NCBI GenBank assembly: GCA_902812385.1
Contig: CADDZD010000002.1
Location: 29,493-93,492 of the forward strand
From: Clostridia bacterium
Lineage (GTDB): Bacteria > Bacillota > DSM-12270 > Thermacetogeniales > Thermacetogeniaceae
DNA length: 64,000 nucleotides
Direction: 5' to 3'
In this document: positions 53,984 through 64,000 of the stretch, piece after piece
How positions within the stretch are numbered: the stretch's first letter is position 1
Layout of the letters: every line of letters begins with the position of its first letter
Notes under the pieces: model-generated
The model's database searches: none
The model's input: only the letters and a program-made list of their open reading frames with translations
What the model was told of the DNA's origin: nothing
Program-made: the position numbers and the translations under genes

Positions 53984-55861
53984 ATGAAGGAGGCAGCGAT
54001 AAGATTGTTCAAACAGGTATTACGGTGGGTGCTTGGAGAGAGATTGAAGACAAGCCAGCTTGCCGAGCAGAAATTCAACGTCTTCTGGGGGATGGCCATC
54101 CTTTCAAGCGATGCCATCTCATCTGTCGCCTATGCAGTGGAAGAAATTCTTTGGATACTGATACCGGTAATTGGCATGGCATCCTATTCATGGCTGTTGA
54201 AGATTGCCGGAGCAATCATCCTGCTGCTGTTTATCCTTACCTTCTCTTATCGCCAAACGGTCGATGCCTACCCGAGCGGTGGAGGAGCATATATCGTTGC
54301 CAAGTCGAATTTAAGCGACCTTTTCGGGTTGATTGCCGGAGCATCCCTTGCAGTTGATTACACACTGACAGTCGCCGTCAGCATCACCTCCGGCACTGCG
54401 GCCATCACCTCCGCCTTCCCGTTCCTTTTCCCCCACCGGGTACTCATCTCCATAGCCCTTATCATCCTGCTGACCGTAGGAAATCTGAGGGGGATCCGGG
54501 ATTCATCAAGGATGTTTGGAATACCCACCTATGCATTTATCTTCTCTATCATCGCCCTGATCATCGCCGGGTTTATCAAGCATACATATGGAGATTACCG
54601 GGACATACCGACCCCATCCCAATCCCATGTGGCCTTCGGAACCCAGGCCGTAACCCTCTTCCTTTTATTGAAGGCCTTTTCCTCCGGGTGCGCGGCACTA
54701 ACCGGAGTTGAGGCGATCAGCAACGGCATACCAAATTTTAAGCCCCCCTCCCAGCGGAATGCCAAAATCGCTTACCTGCTGCTGGCTTCCGCGGTATTCA
54801 TGACATTCGGAGGAGTCGCCTACATGGCCAAGATCTATCATGCCGTCCCCAATCCCCATCAAACGGTAATAGCCCAAATCGCTACTGATGTTTTCGGAAA
54901 AGGTCCTATGTTTTACCTGATTCAGGTGACCACCACAATCATTCTGGCAATGGCCGCCAATACCGCCTTTGCCGATTTTCCCATTCTGCTCTCGCTGATC
55001 GCCCAGGATGGGTACGCTCCCAGACAGCTGGCCTTACGGGGGCATCGCTTAAACTTTTCTAACGGAATATTAACCCTGAGTACATTAGCAATCATTCTGG
55101 TAATAGTGTTCAAAGGTGATACTCACCTGCTGATACCCCTGTATGCCGTAGGGGTTTTTACATCTTTCACTCTTTCACAAACCGGAATGTTCGTACACTG
55201 GCTCCGCCTCAAGGAGAAAGGCTGGCTGCATAGAGCGGTCATCAACGGTATGGGGGCCTTTATCACTTCAATTACCGTAGGCATCATCGCGGTCACAAAA
55301 TTCCCCGAGGGAGCCTGGATTGTCGTGTTGGTGGTGCCAACAGTGGTTTTAATTATGTTGAAAATAAAGAGGCACTACGATTCGGTAGCGGAACAATTGA
55401 ATATTCCCAACGAAACCCTGCCCCACTTGAATTTTAACCCTCATTACACCCATTTCGTTATCGTTCCCATCGCCAGTTTGAACGCCATGGTGGTCAAAGC
55501 ACTCCGTTACGCTAAAAGCCTTACTTCAAACGTAGAAGCCTTCCATGTGGAAACGCGGGAGGAGGAGGCGGACAAATTGAGGAGAAAGTGGGAGCTGCTC
55601 AACACGGACATCCCCTTAATTATTAAGCAATCACCTTACCGGGAGGTCGTGGGCCCTCTCATCAACTACATTGACTCAGAGGAACATGCCTCACAACCCG
55701 GGGACGTGATCACGGTTCTACTTCCACAGTTTTTCGTGCCCAAATGGTGGCAGATGGCCCTTCACAACAATACCAGTATCTTTATCGCCAATGCACTCTT
55801 TCATAAAAGAAATGTTGTGGTTTCGGTGCTTCCGTTTTACCTGGAAGACATGCCGGCATAG
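53984..55861 (+). CDS. kimA: KimA-type potassium importer (APC superfamily)
   Basis: 625-residue membrane protein with 12 predicted spans and a cytosolic C-terminal domain from about 470 that ends at the dimer-swap region PHLNFNPHYTHFVIVPIASLNAMV. Motifs shared with B. subtilis KimA: AILSSDAISSVAYAVEE, YRQTVDAYPSGGGAYIV, VDYTLTVAVSITSGTAAITSAFP, LLKAFSSGCAALTGVEAISNGIP, HLIPLYAVGVF. KimA is a proton-coupled, high-affinity K+ importer inhibited by c-di-AMP. The ATG lacks a close ribosome site; a TTG at 54005 has AAGGAGG 11 nt upstream and would shorten the protein by 7 residues. It stands just before kdp. Confidence 0.9.
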   Translation: MKEAAIRLFKQVLRWVLGERLKTSQLAEQKFNVFWGMAILSSDAISSVAYAVEEILWILIPVIGMASYSWLLKIAGAIILLLFILTFSYRQTVDAYPSGGGAYIVAKSNLSDLFGLIAGASLAVDYTLTVAVSITSGTAAITSAFPFLFPHRVLISIALIILLTVGNLRGIRDSSRMFGIPTYAFIFSIIALIIAGFIKHTYGDYRDIPTPSQSHVAFGTQAVTLFLLLKAFSSGCAALTGVEAISNGIPNFKPPSQRNAKIAYLLLASAVFMTFGGVAYMAKIYHAVPNPHQTVIAQIATDVFGKGPMFYLIQVTTTIILAMAANTAFADFPILLSLIAQDGYAPRQLALRGHRLNFSNGILTLSTLAIILVIVFKGDTHLLIPLYAVGVFTSFTLSQTGMFVHWLRLKEKGWLHRAVINGMGAFITSITVGIIAVTKFPEGAWIVVLVVPTVVLIMLKIKRHYDSVAEQLNIPNETLPHLNFNPHYTHFVIVPIASLNAMVVKALRYAKSLTSNVEAFHVETREEEADKLRRKWELLNTDIPLIIKQSPYREVVGPLINYIDSEEHASQPGDVITVLLPQFFVPKWWQMALHNNTSIFIANALFHKRNVVVSVLPFYLEDMPA

Positions 55862-56310
55862 AGAAGAAAGTGGCATGAGGAAAAGAACAAGGAAAACCAG
55901 AGTTGGTCATAATGGATGGCGGAGAGAACTGTGCCCGTCGTTATCTTTTGGCGAGCACCCAGCCACCCTATTTGCACCCCTAGAGCCATCAGAGCATCCA
56001 GACCAGCAACCTGTGCCAGATATGCCAGCAACCGGTCAACAAAGTGAAGTTGGGATTGGGCTATTAATGCCGCAAACTGGCCTGTAGCTACACCAATAAA
56101 ACCTGTAATCACCGACAGGCCTATGGCGATGCCATCATCGCCTGTTGCCGTTAACCCCATCCCTTTATATTTTTTTTACTTCCGGCCAGCTTTTTTTAAT
56201 CTCTAATTGATAGTAAAAGGGGTTAAAATAACTGTTAACAGACGTAGGTGGGTTGAGGAATCAACCAGACCCCACCGGACCAAAAACTTAACCAGCAGGG
56301 GGTTGGAACA
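55862..56310. other. Gene-poor stretch upstream of kdpF with a possible gene remnant
   Basis: On the minus strand 56160-55900 encodes a hydrophobic, protein-like peptide (GDDGIAIGLSVITGFIGVA, then QFAALIAQSQLHFVDRL and GLDALMALGVQIGWLGA). It runs out of frame into the kimA end and has no convincing start, so it looks like a decayed fragment. Near 56253-56276 is a hairpin GGTGG-GTTGA / TCAAC-CCACC. No clear kdp promoter was found. Confidence 0.4.
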
Positions 56311-56397
56311 ATGTTTGATCTTGTCCTGGGTGGTATGGTTACCTTGGTCTTACTCGTTTATTTGGTTTACGCCTTAATGAAAACGGAGGAACTCTAA
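56311..56397 (+). CDS. kdpF: Potassium-transporting ATPase subunit KdpF
   Basis: 28-residue single-span lipid-like subunit that stabilises the KdpABC complex. [32 protein letters not shown] peptide with one hydrophobic segment and charged tail, exactly the KdpF size. ATG with GGGGG 8 nt upstream; its stop overlaps the kdpA ATG by one base (TAATG). Confidence 0.93.
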   Translation: MFDLVLGGMVTLVLLVYLVYALMKTEEL

Positions 56398-58103
56398 TGG
56401 TCAGTACGGATATCCTGCAAATGGCTTTTTACCTGCTGCTCCTTATCCTTTTAGCCATACCTCTGGGGTTTTATATGGCCCGCGTTTTCAACGGCGAAAG
56501 CACTTTTTTAGATCCCATCTTTAGACCCCTGGAACGGCTGATCTACCGGCTGACAGGGGTTGATGCCGGGCGGGAGATGAACTGGCGCGAGTACGCCCTG
56601 ATGCTCGTGGTCTTTAACATCCTGGGAATGGCTGCTGTTTACCTGATTCAGCGCATCCAAGGAATACTCCCCTTTAATCCCCAACACTTTGGCGCCGTGC
56701 CGCCGGATCTGGCCTTCAACACTGCTGCCAGCTTTATGACCAATACCAACTGGCAGGCATACGGCGGCGAAAGCACCATGAGCTACTTTACCCAGATGAC
56801 CGCCCTGACGGTGCAAAACTTCCTTTCCGCCGCTACCGGCATAGCGGTGGCCGTCGCCCTGACCCGCGGCCTCGCCCGGCGGACGGCTAGGACCATTGGC
56901 AACTTCTGGGTCGACCTAACCCGGAGTATCCTGTGGGTGTTATTACCCCTTTCCCTGGGGCTGGCTCTGATCCTGGTGTCCCTGGGAGTTATCCAGAATT
57001 TAAACCCCTATCTGACCATAACTACCCTGGAGGGGGGCCGGCAGACCCTGGCCATGGGACCGGTTGCCTCCCAGGAGGCGATTAAACTCCTGGGTACTAA
57101 CGGCGGCGGTTTCTTTAACGCCAACTCATCTCACCCCTTTGAAAACCCCACCCCCTTGACCAACTTGCTGGAGATGCTGGCCATCCTGATCATCCCGGCG
57201 GGATTAACTATTACCTTTGGCCAGATGGTTGGCAACCACCGCCAGGGCCTGGTGATCCTGGCCGCCATGTTGCTCCTTTTTGTCTTCGCTTTAGGAGTGG
57301 TTTACGCCAGCGAGCATTATGGCAATCCCCAGCTTGGCGCCCTGGGCATGCGCGGCCCTACGGCCATGGAAGGAAAGGAGGTCCGGTTTGGGATTGTCAA
57401 CTCTTCCCTCTTCGCTACCATAACTACCGCCGCTTCTTGCGGTGCTGTTAACACCATGCACGACAGCCTCACACCATTGGGTGGTTTGATCCCGATGCTC
57501 CAGATGATGCTGGGAGAGGTGGTATTCGGCGGCGTAGGAAGCGGCCTGTACGGGATGCTGGTCTTCGTCATCCTCACGGTATTTATCATCGGCCTGATGG
57601 TGGGCCGGACACCAGAATACCTGGGCAAGAAAATCGAAGCCCGGGAGGTGAAAATGGCTATCCTGGCGGTACTTATCCCGGCAGCGACGATATTATTGGG
57701 CAGTGCTCTGGCGGCAGTGATTAAAACCGGTACGTCCTCCATCTTAAATCCCGGTCCCCACGGTTTGAGTGAAATACTCTATGCCTTTGCCTCAGGAGCG
57801 GGCAATAACGGCAGCGCTTTTGCCGGCTTAAACGCCAATACTCCCTTTTACAATATAGCCCTTGGCCTAGTCATGCTCATTGGTCGTTTCGGCGTCATCC
57901 TGCCAGTCCTGGCCATCGCCGGGAGCATGGCTGGTAAAAAGATGGTACCACCGGGTCCGGGTACCTTCCAGACCACTAGCTTGCTGTTCACCGGCTTACT
58001 GGCTGCGGTAGTACTTATCGTCGGCGCTCTAACCTTCTTTCCGGCCCTGGCCCTGGGACCCCTGGTGGAACAACTATTAATGCTGGCCGGTAAAACTTTT
58101 TAA
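56397..58103 (+). CDS. kdpA: Potassium-transporting ATPase subunit KdpA
   Basis: K+-selective channel-like subunit of the high-affinity Kdp pump. 568 residues, about ten membrane spans. Selectivity-filter regions are visible: [70 protein letters not shown] with GGAGG upstream, translationally coupled to kdpF. Confidence 0.97.
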   Translation: MVSTDILQMAFYLLLLILLAIPLGFYMARVFNGESTFLDPIFRPLERLIYRLTGVDAGREMNWREYALMLVVFNILGMAAVYLIQRIQGILPFNPQHFGAVPPDLAFNTAASFMTNTNWQAYGGESTMSYFTQMTALTVQNFLSAATGIAVAVALTRGLARRTARTIGNFWVDLTRSILWVLLPLSLGLALILVSLGVIQNLNPYLTITTLEGGRQTLAMGPVASQEAIKLLGTNGGGFFNANSSHPFENPTPLTNLLEMLAILIIPAGLTITFGQMVGNHRQGLVILAAMLLLFVFALGVVYASEHYGNPQLGALGMRGPTAMEGKEVRFGIVNSSLFATITTAASCGAVNTMHDSLTPLGGLIPMLQMMLGEVVFGGVGSGLYGMLVFVILTVFIIGLMVGRTPEYLGKKIEAREVKMAILAVLIPAATILLGSALAAVIKTGTSSILNPGPHGLSEILYAFASGAGNNGSAFAGLNANTPFYNIALGLVMLIGRFGVILPVLAIAGSMAGKKMVPPGPGTFQTTSLLFTGLLAAVVLIVGALTFFPALALGPLVEQLLMLAGKTF

Positions 58104-58121
58104 AGTCAGGAGGAAAGCTAT

Positions 58122-60185
58122 ATGCCCAGGGAAGGCAATATCTCAAAGAGGTTGACCGGATCCAGTGATAGCTTCAACCGGGCACTCCTCGTCCCGGCCA
58201 TTAAAGACGCTTTTCGTAAGCTCGACCCCCGCAGCCAGTTGCGCAATCCGGTAATGTTCGTCGTCGAAATCGGCGCCCTGCTGACGACCTTTTTCACCCT
58301 GCGGGATTTAGCTGCCGGCATGCGCACCATGCTCGCCTTAAATATCCAGTTGACTGTCTGGCTGTGGATAACCGTCCTTTTTGCCAACTTTGCCGAAGCC
58401 CTGGCAGAAGGGCGAGGGAAGGCCCAGGCCGCAACCCTACGCCGTACCCGCAGCGAGACCATGGCCAAAAAACTGGTTAACGGCCAGGTACAACCGATAC
58501 CGGCTTCCCAGCTCCGTAAGGATGACATTGTCCTGGTGGAAGCCGGTGATGTTATCCCCGGCGACGGGGAGGTAATAGAAGGCATAGCCTCCGTAGATGA
58601 GAGTGCGATAACCGGCGAGTCAGCACCGGTGATCCGGGAGTCGGGCGGTGACCGCAGCGCTGTCACTGGGGGCACCCGGGTGCTGTCTGACTGGATCAAA
58701 GTACGGATAACGGCCAATCCAGGGGAAACTTTCCTCGACCGCATGATCAGCCTGGTGGAAGGGGCGAGACGGCAAAAGACACCTAATGAAATCGCCTTGA
58801 CCATCCTGCTGGTGGGTTTGACCATAGTCTTCCTGCTGGCAGTAGCCACGCTGGAACCCTTTGCCCTGCACTCAGGCACCCAGGCCCCCGTCCCTGTTTT
58901 AATTGCCCTGCTGGTGTGTCTGATCCCGACCACCATTGGCGGTCTTTTAAGCGCTATTGGCATCGCCGGGATGGACCGCTTGCTCAAGCGTAACGTCCTG
59001 GCCATGTCCGGCAGGGCCGTGGAAGCAGCCGGCGATGTTGATGTCCTGCTCCTGGATAAGACCGGGACCATTACCCTGGGCAACCGCATGGCGACGGCCT
59101 TCATCCCGGCACCGGGAGTTACAGAAGCATACCTGGCCGACGCCGCCCAACTCGCTTCCCTGGCCGACGAGACGCCGGAGGGGCGCAGCATCGTGGTCCT
59201 GGCAAAAACCAGGTTCCATCTGCGAGAACGGGATTTGGGTAGCTTAAAGGCATCCTTTGTACCCTTCAGCGCCCATACCCGCATGAGCGGCGTCGACCTT
59301 GAGGGAAGGGAGATTCGTAAAGGCGCTGCCGATGCTATTGAGGCCTACGTCCGGGAACGCGGCGGTTTCCTGCCGTCGGAGGTCAAAGCCGCGGTAGAAA
59401 AGGTGGCCAGAGAAGGCGGTACTCCCCTGGTGGTTGCTGAAGGTGCCAGGGTCCTGGGAACCATCTACTTGAAAGACGTGATAAAAGGTGGTATCAAAGA
59501 GCGTTTTGCCGAACTGCGCCGTATGGGAATCAAAACGGTGATGATTACCGGTGACAACCCCCTCACAGCGGCAGCTATCGCAGCTGAAGCCGGGGTTGAT
59601 GATTTCCTGGCCGAAGCCACCCCGGAAACCAAGCTAAAGCTCATCCGCGACTACCAGGGTAAAGGGCACCTGGTAGCCATGACCGGTGATGGCACCAACG
59701 ACGCCCCTGCCTTGGCCCAGGCCGATGTTGGTGTGGCCATGAACAGCGGTACCCAGGCGGCCAAAGAAGCCGGCAACATGGTGGACCTGGACAGCAACCC
59801 CACCAAGCTCATCGAAGTGGTGGATATCGGCAAGCAGTTGTTAATGACGCGGGGGGCTCTGACGACCTTCAGCATCGCCAATGACGTGGCCAAATACTTT
59901 GCCATTATCCCGGCCCTGTTTGCCACCACCTACCCGGAACTTAAAGCCCTGAATATCATGGGCCTGGCCACGCCCCAGAGCGCCATCCTCGCAGCTGTGA
60001 TCTTCAATGCTCTGATTATCATCGCACTGGTGCCCCTGGCCCTGCGCGGGGTTACTTACCGGCCGCTGGGAGCCAACATAATCCTCCGCCGCAATATCCT
60101 GATTTACGGCCTGGGAGGACTGGTCGTGCCCTTTATTGGTATTAAGTTAATTGACCTGCTTCTTGTGGCCCTGCATCTCGTCTAA
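58122..60185 (+). CDS. kdpB: Potassium-transporting P-type ATPase subunit KdpB
   Basis: ATP-hydrolysing subunit. 687 residues: transmembrane helices at both ends, actuator domain with [10 protein letters not shown], phosphorylation site DKTGTIT (Asp312), nucleotide-binding motif KGAADA, hinge [24 protein letters not shown] with AGGAGG 8 nt upstream, 18 bp after kdpA. Confidence 0.97.
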   Translation: MPREGNISKRLTGSSDSFNRALLVPAIKDAFRKLDPRSQLRNPVMFVVEIGALLTTFFTLRDLAAGMRTMLALNIQLTVWLWITVLFANFAEALAEGRGKAQAATLRRTRSETMAKKLVNGQVQPIPASQLRKDDIVLVEAGDVIPGDGEVIEGIASVDESAITGESAPVIRESGGDRSAVTGGTRVLSDWIKVRITANPGETFLDRMISLVEGARRQKTPNEIALTILLVGLTIVFLLAVATLEPFALHSGTQAPVPVLIALLVCLIPTTIGGLLSAIGIAGMDRLLKRNVLAMSGRAVEAAGDVDVLLLDKTGTITLGNRMATAFIPAPGVTEAYLADAAQLASLADETPEGRSIVVLAKTRFHLRERDLGSLKASFVPFSAHTRMSGVDLEGREIRKGAADAIEAYVRERGGFLPSEVKAAVEKVAREGGTPLVVAEGARVLGTIYLKDVIKGGIKERFAELRRMGIKTVMITGDNPLTAAAIAAEAGVDDFLAEATPETKLKLIRDYQGKGHLVAMTGDGTNDAPALAQADVGVAMNSGTQAAKEAGNMVDLDSNPTKLIEVVDIGKQLLMTRGALTTFSIANDVAKYFAIIPALFATTYPELKALNIMGLATPQSAILAAVIFNALIIIALVPLALRGVTYRPLGANIILRRNILIYGLGGLVVPFIGIKLIDLLLVALHLV

Positions 60186-60217
60186 TAAATATAAATCTAG
60201 AAATGGAAGGAGTTGCC

Positions 60218-60805
60218 ATGACCAGAAGAGTCCTGACAGGTGTTTTTATGCTGGTAGTGATGACAGTCCTGACGGGGATCATCTATCCCCTGACCATAAC
60301 CGGCGTGACCCGGGTGCTTTTCCCCCACCAGGCGAGCGGCTCGCTCATTTACCGGCAGGGACAGGCGGTAGGCTCGGCCTTAATCGGTCAGAGATTCACT
60401 AGCCCGCGTTATTTTCACGGCCGGCCTTCAGCGGCGGGCAAGGATGGTTACGACGCCACCTCTTCCGGGGGTTCCAACCTGGGCCCGACTAATAAAGAAC
60501 TGGTAGCAGCTATAGCCCAGCGCCTTGCCCGGGTGCAGGCGGAAAATGGTCTACCTGACGGTACTCCTGTGCCGGCCGATCTGGTGACAGCCTCGGCCAG
60601 CGGCCTGGACCCGGACATCAGCCCGGCAGCGGCCTACTTACAGGTACCCCGGGTTGCCCGGGCCAGGAACCTCCCGGAGGAAACGGTCCGGGCCCTGGTT
60701 GACAGGAATATTACGGGGCGGCAGTTCGGTATTTTGGGCGAACCCCGGGTAAATGTGTTAAAATTAAACCTGGAGCTGGATCAACTGTCCCCTTCAGCAA
60801 GGTAA
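60218..60805 (+). CDS. kdpC: Potassium-transporting ATPase subunit KdpC
   Basis: Single-span assembly subunit that raises K+ affinity. 195 residues: membrane span about 5-27, then an extracytoplasmic domain with [30 protein letters not shown] and [16 protein letters not shown], all conserved. Start ATG at 60218 (AAGGAG 5 nt upstream) is preferred to the ATG at 60203. Confidence 0.97.
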   Translation: MTRRVLTGVFMLVVMTVLTGIIYPLTITGVTRVLFPHQASGSLIYRQGQAVGSALIGQRFTSPRYFHGRPSAAGKDGYDATSSGGSNLGPTNKELVAAIAQRLARVQAENGLPDGTPVPADLVTASASGLDPDISPAAAYLQVPRVARARNLPEETVRALVDRNITGRQFGILGEPRVNVLKLNLELDQLSPSAR

Positions 60806-60821
60806 AAAAGAGGTGATCCGG

Positions 60822-63545
60822 GTGGAGAAGGAAATACAACGCCCCGATCCCGATGACCTGCTGGCAGAATTAAAAGCTGGACAACGCGGCCGGCTGACCA
60901 TTTTCCTGGGAGCCGCCGCCGGTGTTGGCAAGACTTATGCCATGCTGGAAGCCGCCCATGAGCGTCTGGCCGATGGCATTGATGTGGTCATCGGCTGGGT
61001 GGAAACCCACGGCCGCCGGGAAACTGAAGCCCTCGTAAAAGGCCTGCCGGCCATACCGCCCCGGCAACTGGTCTACCGGAACAAAGTTTTCCTGGAAATG
61101 GACATTGATGCCCTTTTAAAACGCCGGCCCCAACTGGCATTGGTGGATGAACTGGCTCATACCAATATTCCCGGTTCCCGCCACGCCCGGCGCTACCAGG
61201 ATGTAGAAGAATTGCTGGCTGCAGGCATCAACATCTACACAACACTAAACATCCAGCATATTGAGAGCCTGAACGATATCGTTGCCCAGATTACCGGCAT
61301 CCGGGTGCAAGAAACCGTCCCCGACCGGCTCCTGGAAGAGGCTGACCAGGTCCAGCTCATTGACATCCCGCCGGAAGAATTAATTGAGCGTCTCAAAGAG
61401 GGTAAAGTCTACATACCGCCCCAGGCCGAACGGGCTTTACAAAAGTTTTTCCGTCCGGGGAATATTAATGCCCTCCGAGAACTGGCCCTGCGGTACACGG
61501 CCAGGCGGGTGGAAGGGCAATTGGACCGCTATATGCGCGTCCACGGTATTGCTGGCCCCTGGCCGGCTGGGGAAAGGGTTATGGCCTGTGTCAGCCCCAG
61601 CCCCTTTTCAGCCCAGGTGATCCGTACGGCCAGGCGCATGGCTGCCGGCCTCAAAGCAGACTGGCTGGCCGTCTATGTGGAAACACCGGACCGTCTCCCC
61701 CTTGATGAAGCCAGGCGGGACCAGCTAGCCCGTAATTTACACCTGGCAGAAGAACTCGGCGCTGAAGTAATTACTTTGACCGGCAACGATGCTGCCGAAG
61801 AATTGCTCGCCCTGGCCAAACGGAAAAATGTCACCCAGATTATCATCGGTAAACCTTTACACCCCCGCTGGCAGGAAGTGTGGCATGGCTCGCTGGTGGA
61901 CAAAATTATCCGTGGTAGCCATGGTATCGGCGTGCATATCATACCAGGCAAAGCCAGGTCCAGGGAAAGCCGCCGGTTACCAGAAAGGAGTTACCGCACC
62001 GAGATCTCTTCTGGGCCCTACACCGGAGCACTGGCAGCCGTCATGTTAGTAACCATCTTGAGTAAGATTTTACAACCGCTCTTCGGTTTAACTAATATCG
62101 CTCTACTTTATTTACTGCCGGTACTTTTCAGTGCCGCCAGATGGGGCCGGGGACCTTCGATCTTGGCGTCAGTGCTGGGTGTTCTGGCCTTTGACTTTTT
62201 CTTTGTGCCGCCAGTCCTGAGCTTTACAGTGTTCGATCTACGCTATCTGCTTAGTTTCGGGGTCTTTCTGGTAGTTGCCATTATCACCAGTACCATGGCT
62301 ACCCACCTTAAAACTCAAGCTGAAAATGCCCGGCGCCGGGAAACAAGGACGGCTGCCCTCTATGTCCTGAGCCGGAAACTGACGGCTGAGACTGATCTCA
62401 AGGGAGTTTTAAAGGCGGTTGTCGAGACAGTGGCCGGGACTATTGACGGCGAGGCCGTAATCTTTATGCCTGATGCCACAGGCAAGCTAGTGGTACAGGC
62501 GACAGCTCCCTCCCCGCCTGATAAATGGCTGGATAACAATGAACAAGCTGTAGCGCGGTGGGTTTTTAACCATGGACGGTTTGCCGGCAGGGGAACCGAT
62601 ACCCTGGCAGGAGCAGAGGGCCTGTACCTGCCTCTGAAAACGGAAGAAAATAACCTGGGTGTCCTGGGGGTAAAACTGGTCCATCCTGAACGTTATCTAG
62701 CTCCGGAGCAGCGCCGACTCCTGGAGGCCTTCGCTAGCCTCGCGGCTCTGGCTATCTTACGCCTGCAACTGGCGGCTGAGGCCCAGCAGGCCCGCTACTT
62801 GGAGGCATCAGAAAAACTGCGCACAGCTTTGTTCAATTCCATCTCCCATGACCTGCGAACACCTCTGGCATCCATCACAGCGGCGGTTACAGGCCTCCTG
62901 GAAGAGGGGGAGGGGGTCGTCTATCAACCGGAGGCCCGGCAGGCCCTCCTCCAGACCGTTAAAGAGGGTGCGCTGCGGCTGAACCGGCTGGTCGGTAATC
63001 TCCTGGACATGGCCCGGCTGGAAAGTGGTATGCTGCAGTTAAAACGGGAATGGTGCGATGTCGAAGATATCATTGGGGTGGCGCTGCGCCAGTTGCAGGA
63101 AACCCTGCGGGATCGTATCCTGCAGGTTAATATTCCCTCTGAACTGCCCCTGGTCAAGGCAGATTTTACCCTCATTGAGCAAGTCCTGGTCAACCTCTTG
63201 GAAAATGCCGTTAAGTATTCTCCGCCCGGGAGTGAAATTGCAATTACCGTGCGCCAGGATGAAAAAGAATTGCAGGTGGCCATCGCCGACCGGGGTGCCG
63301 GGATTCCCGAGGGCGATCAGGAGCGGGTCTTTGATAAATTTTACCGCCTGCATTCTCCCCGCCATGTAAGCGGCACCGGCCTGGGGCTTTCTATCTGTAA
63401 AGGGATTATTGAGGCTCATGGCGGTAAAATCTGGGTTGAACCCCGTGCCGGGGGCGGGAGCGTGTTTACATTTTCCCTACCGCTAAACGAACAACCCCCA
63501 ACCCGGGTTTCTTCAGCCAGAGGAGGTGTTGAGGGTGACAGCTAA
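60822..63545 (+). CDS. kdpD: Sensor histidine kinase KdpD
   Basis: Membrane sensor for potassium limitation that phosphorylates KdpE. 907 residues: N-terminal KdpD domain with the ATP-binding loop GAAAGVGKT (30-38), a UspA-like domain about 245-375, four spans about 400-500, a GAF-like segment about 520-640, HisKA with SISHDLRTP (His676), and HATPase_c with ENAVKYSPPGS, DRGAGIP and GTGLGLSI. The UspA domain binds c-di-AMP in Staphylococcus aureus KdpD. Start GTG at 60822 (GAGGTG 6 nt upstream). Confidence 0.96.
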   Translation: MEKEIQRPDPDDLLAELKAGQRGRLTIFLGAAAGVGKTYAMLEAAHERLADGIDVVIGWVETHGRRETEALVKGLPAIPPRQLVYRNKVFLEMDIDALLKRRPQLALVDELAHTNIPGSRHARRYQDVEELLAAGINIYTTLNIQHIESLNDIVAQITGIRVQETVPDRLLEEADQVQLIDIPPEELIERLKEGKVYIPPQAERALQKFFRPGNINALRELALRYTARRVEGQLDRYMRVHGIAGPWPAGERVMACVSPSPFSAQVIRTARRMAAGLKADWLAVYVETPDRLPLDEARRDQLARNLHLAEELGAEVITLTGNDAAEELLALAKRKNVTQIIIGKPLHPRWQEVWHGSLVDKIIRGSHGIGVHIIPGKARSRESRRLPERSYRTEISSGPYTGALAAVMLVTILSKILQPLFGLTNIALLYLLPVLFSAARWGRGPSILASVLGVLAFDFFFVPPVLSFTVFDLRYLLSFGVFLVVAIITSTMATHLKTQAENARRRETRTAALYVLSRKLTAETDLKGVLKAVVETVAGTIDGEAVIFMPDATGKLVVQATAPSPPDKWLDNNEQAVARWVFNHGRFAGRGTDTLAGAEGLYLPLKTEENNLGVLGVKLVHPERYLAPEQRRLLEAFASLAALAILRLQLAAEAQQARYLEASEKLRTALFNSISHDLRTPLASITAAVTGLLEEGEGVVYQPEARQALLQTVKEGALRLNRLVGNLLDMARLESGMLQLKREWCDVEDIIGVALRQLQETLRDRILQVNIPSELPLVKADFTLIEQVLVNLLENAVKYSPPGSEIAITVRQDEKELQVAIADRGAGIPEGDQERVFDKFYRLHSPRHVSGTGLGLSICKGIIEAHGGKIWVEPRAGGGSVFTFSLPLNEQPPTRVSSARGGVEGDS

Positions 63546-64000
63546 AGGTGCCCGTATCCTCATCATTGACGATGAACCCCCCATCCGCCGCCTGTTAAAA
63601 GTAGCTCTGGCGGCTCACGGTTATGAGCCTGCCGAGGCCTCTTCAGGTCAGGAGGGGCTGCAGCAGGCCGCTGTCTTTCACCCGGATTTGATTATCCTCG
63701 ACCTGGGTTTACCTGACCTGGACGGTTTGGAGGTAATCAAACGCCTGCGGGAATGGTCCCAGACACCAATCATCATTCTTTCTGTGCGGGAGCAAGAGAA
63801 TGATAAAATTAAAGCCCTGGACTCCGGTGCCGATGACTACGTCACCAAACCATTCAGCATGGGAGAACTCCTGGCCCGGATGCGGGTTGCACTGCGGCAC
63901 GCAGCTAAAACCGAAGATGAACCGGTGCTTACCCTTGGCGGGCTGACCGTTGACCTGGCCCACCACCTTGTGAAGGTTGAGGGACGAGAGGTAAAACTGA
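63535..64000 (+). CDS. kdpE: Response regulator KdpE, N-terminal part
   Basis: OmpR-family activator of the kdp operon. The receiver domain is complete: acidic pocket IIDDE (Asp12, Asp13), phosphoacceptor Asp56 in LDLGLPDLDG, and VTKPF. The winged-helix DNA-binding domain begins (LTLGGLTVDL) but is cut by the window edge. GTG start with GGAGG 8 nt upstream; overlaps kdpD by 11 nt, so expression is coupled. Confidence 0.95.
   Translation, partial: MTAKGARILIIDDEPPIRRLLKVALAAHGYEPAEASSGQEGLQQAAVFHPDLIILDLGLPDLDGLEVIKRLREWSQTPIIILSVREQENDKIKALDSGADDYVTKPFSMGELLARMRVALRHAAKTEDEPVLTLGGLTVDLAHHLVKVEGREVKL

Noticed and set aside
58118..59284. 388-codon minus-strand ORF opposite kdpB
   Set aside because: Basic, serine/arginine-rich antisense translation of kdpB caused by its codon bias; no start signal.

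Overview
The window is a chromosomal stretch from an endospore-forming Gram-positive bacterium of the class Clostridia, of the Moorella, Thermacetogenium or Desulfotomaculum type. The evidence is: sporulation genes (SpoVD-type penicillin-binding protein, SpoIID-domain protein, YtxC), tRNA-dependent T-box leaders, an L20-type infC leader, Firmicutes gene order (mraZ-rsmH-ftsL-spoVD-murE-murF; ruvC-ruvA-ruvB-queH; queA-tgt-secD-secF; infC-rpmI-rplT; ytxC-thrS), strong purine-rich ribosome binding sites, and very frequent TTG and GTG starts. The exact genus cannot be fixed from the sequence alone. No CRISPR array, transposase, prophage or rRNA operon was seen.

Positions 1-32145 are almost entirely minus-strand. 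Downstream to upstream in transcription they hold: the division and cell-wall cluster (murF partial, murE, spoVD, ftsL-like, rsmH, mraZ), headed by tandem MraZ boxes; a MetE-like zinc methyltransferase; an M28 peptidase; an ACT-domain protein with a phenylacetate-CoA ligase; a 6S RNA; aspS and hisS; a metallo-beta-lactamase-fold hydrolase, dtd and rel; a small LapA-like membrane protein; a cation diffusion facilitator behind a probable czcD (NiCo-type) riboswitch; cobT behind a cobalamin riboswitch; secF and secD; an HD hydrolase; an orphan MazF/PemK-like protein; and a queuosine/DNA-repair/sporulation block (tgt, queA, SpoIID-like, DUF2905, queH, ruvB, ruvA, ruvC), interrupted by a 206-bp nested palindromic element. 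An MFS transporter closes this half.

The middle (32.1-36.3 kb) has a small tryptophan-rich membrane ORF, a tRNA-Leu(CAA), a BusR-like GntR/RCK_C regulator with a palindromic operator on its own promoter, and a class A penicillin-binding protein with an unusual cysteine-rich tail. Positions 36.3-53.7 kb return to the minus strand with mutS2, a U32 protease-family (RlhA-like) protein, a NIF3-like protein, polX, zapA, pheST with a T-box, an rRNA/tRNA 2'-O-methyltransferase, infC-rpmI-rplT with an attenuated leader and an ATT start, thrS with a T-box, and ytxC.

The last 10 kb, on the plus strand, is a potassium-uptake locus: a KimA-type potassium importer followed by kdpF-kdpA-kdpB-kdpC-kdpD-kdpE (kdpE runs off the window). 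With the BusR-like regulator 20 kb away, three protein families known elsewhere to respond to cyclic di-AMP (BusR, KimA, KdpD) lie in this window. That suggests potassium and osmotic homeostasis under c-di-AMP control, but direct binding cannot be read from the sequence.
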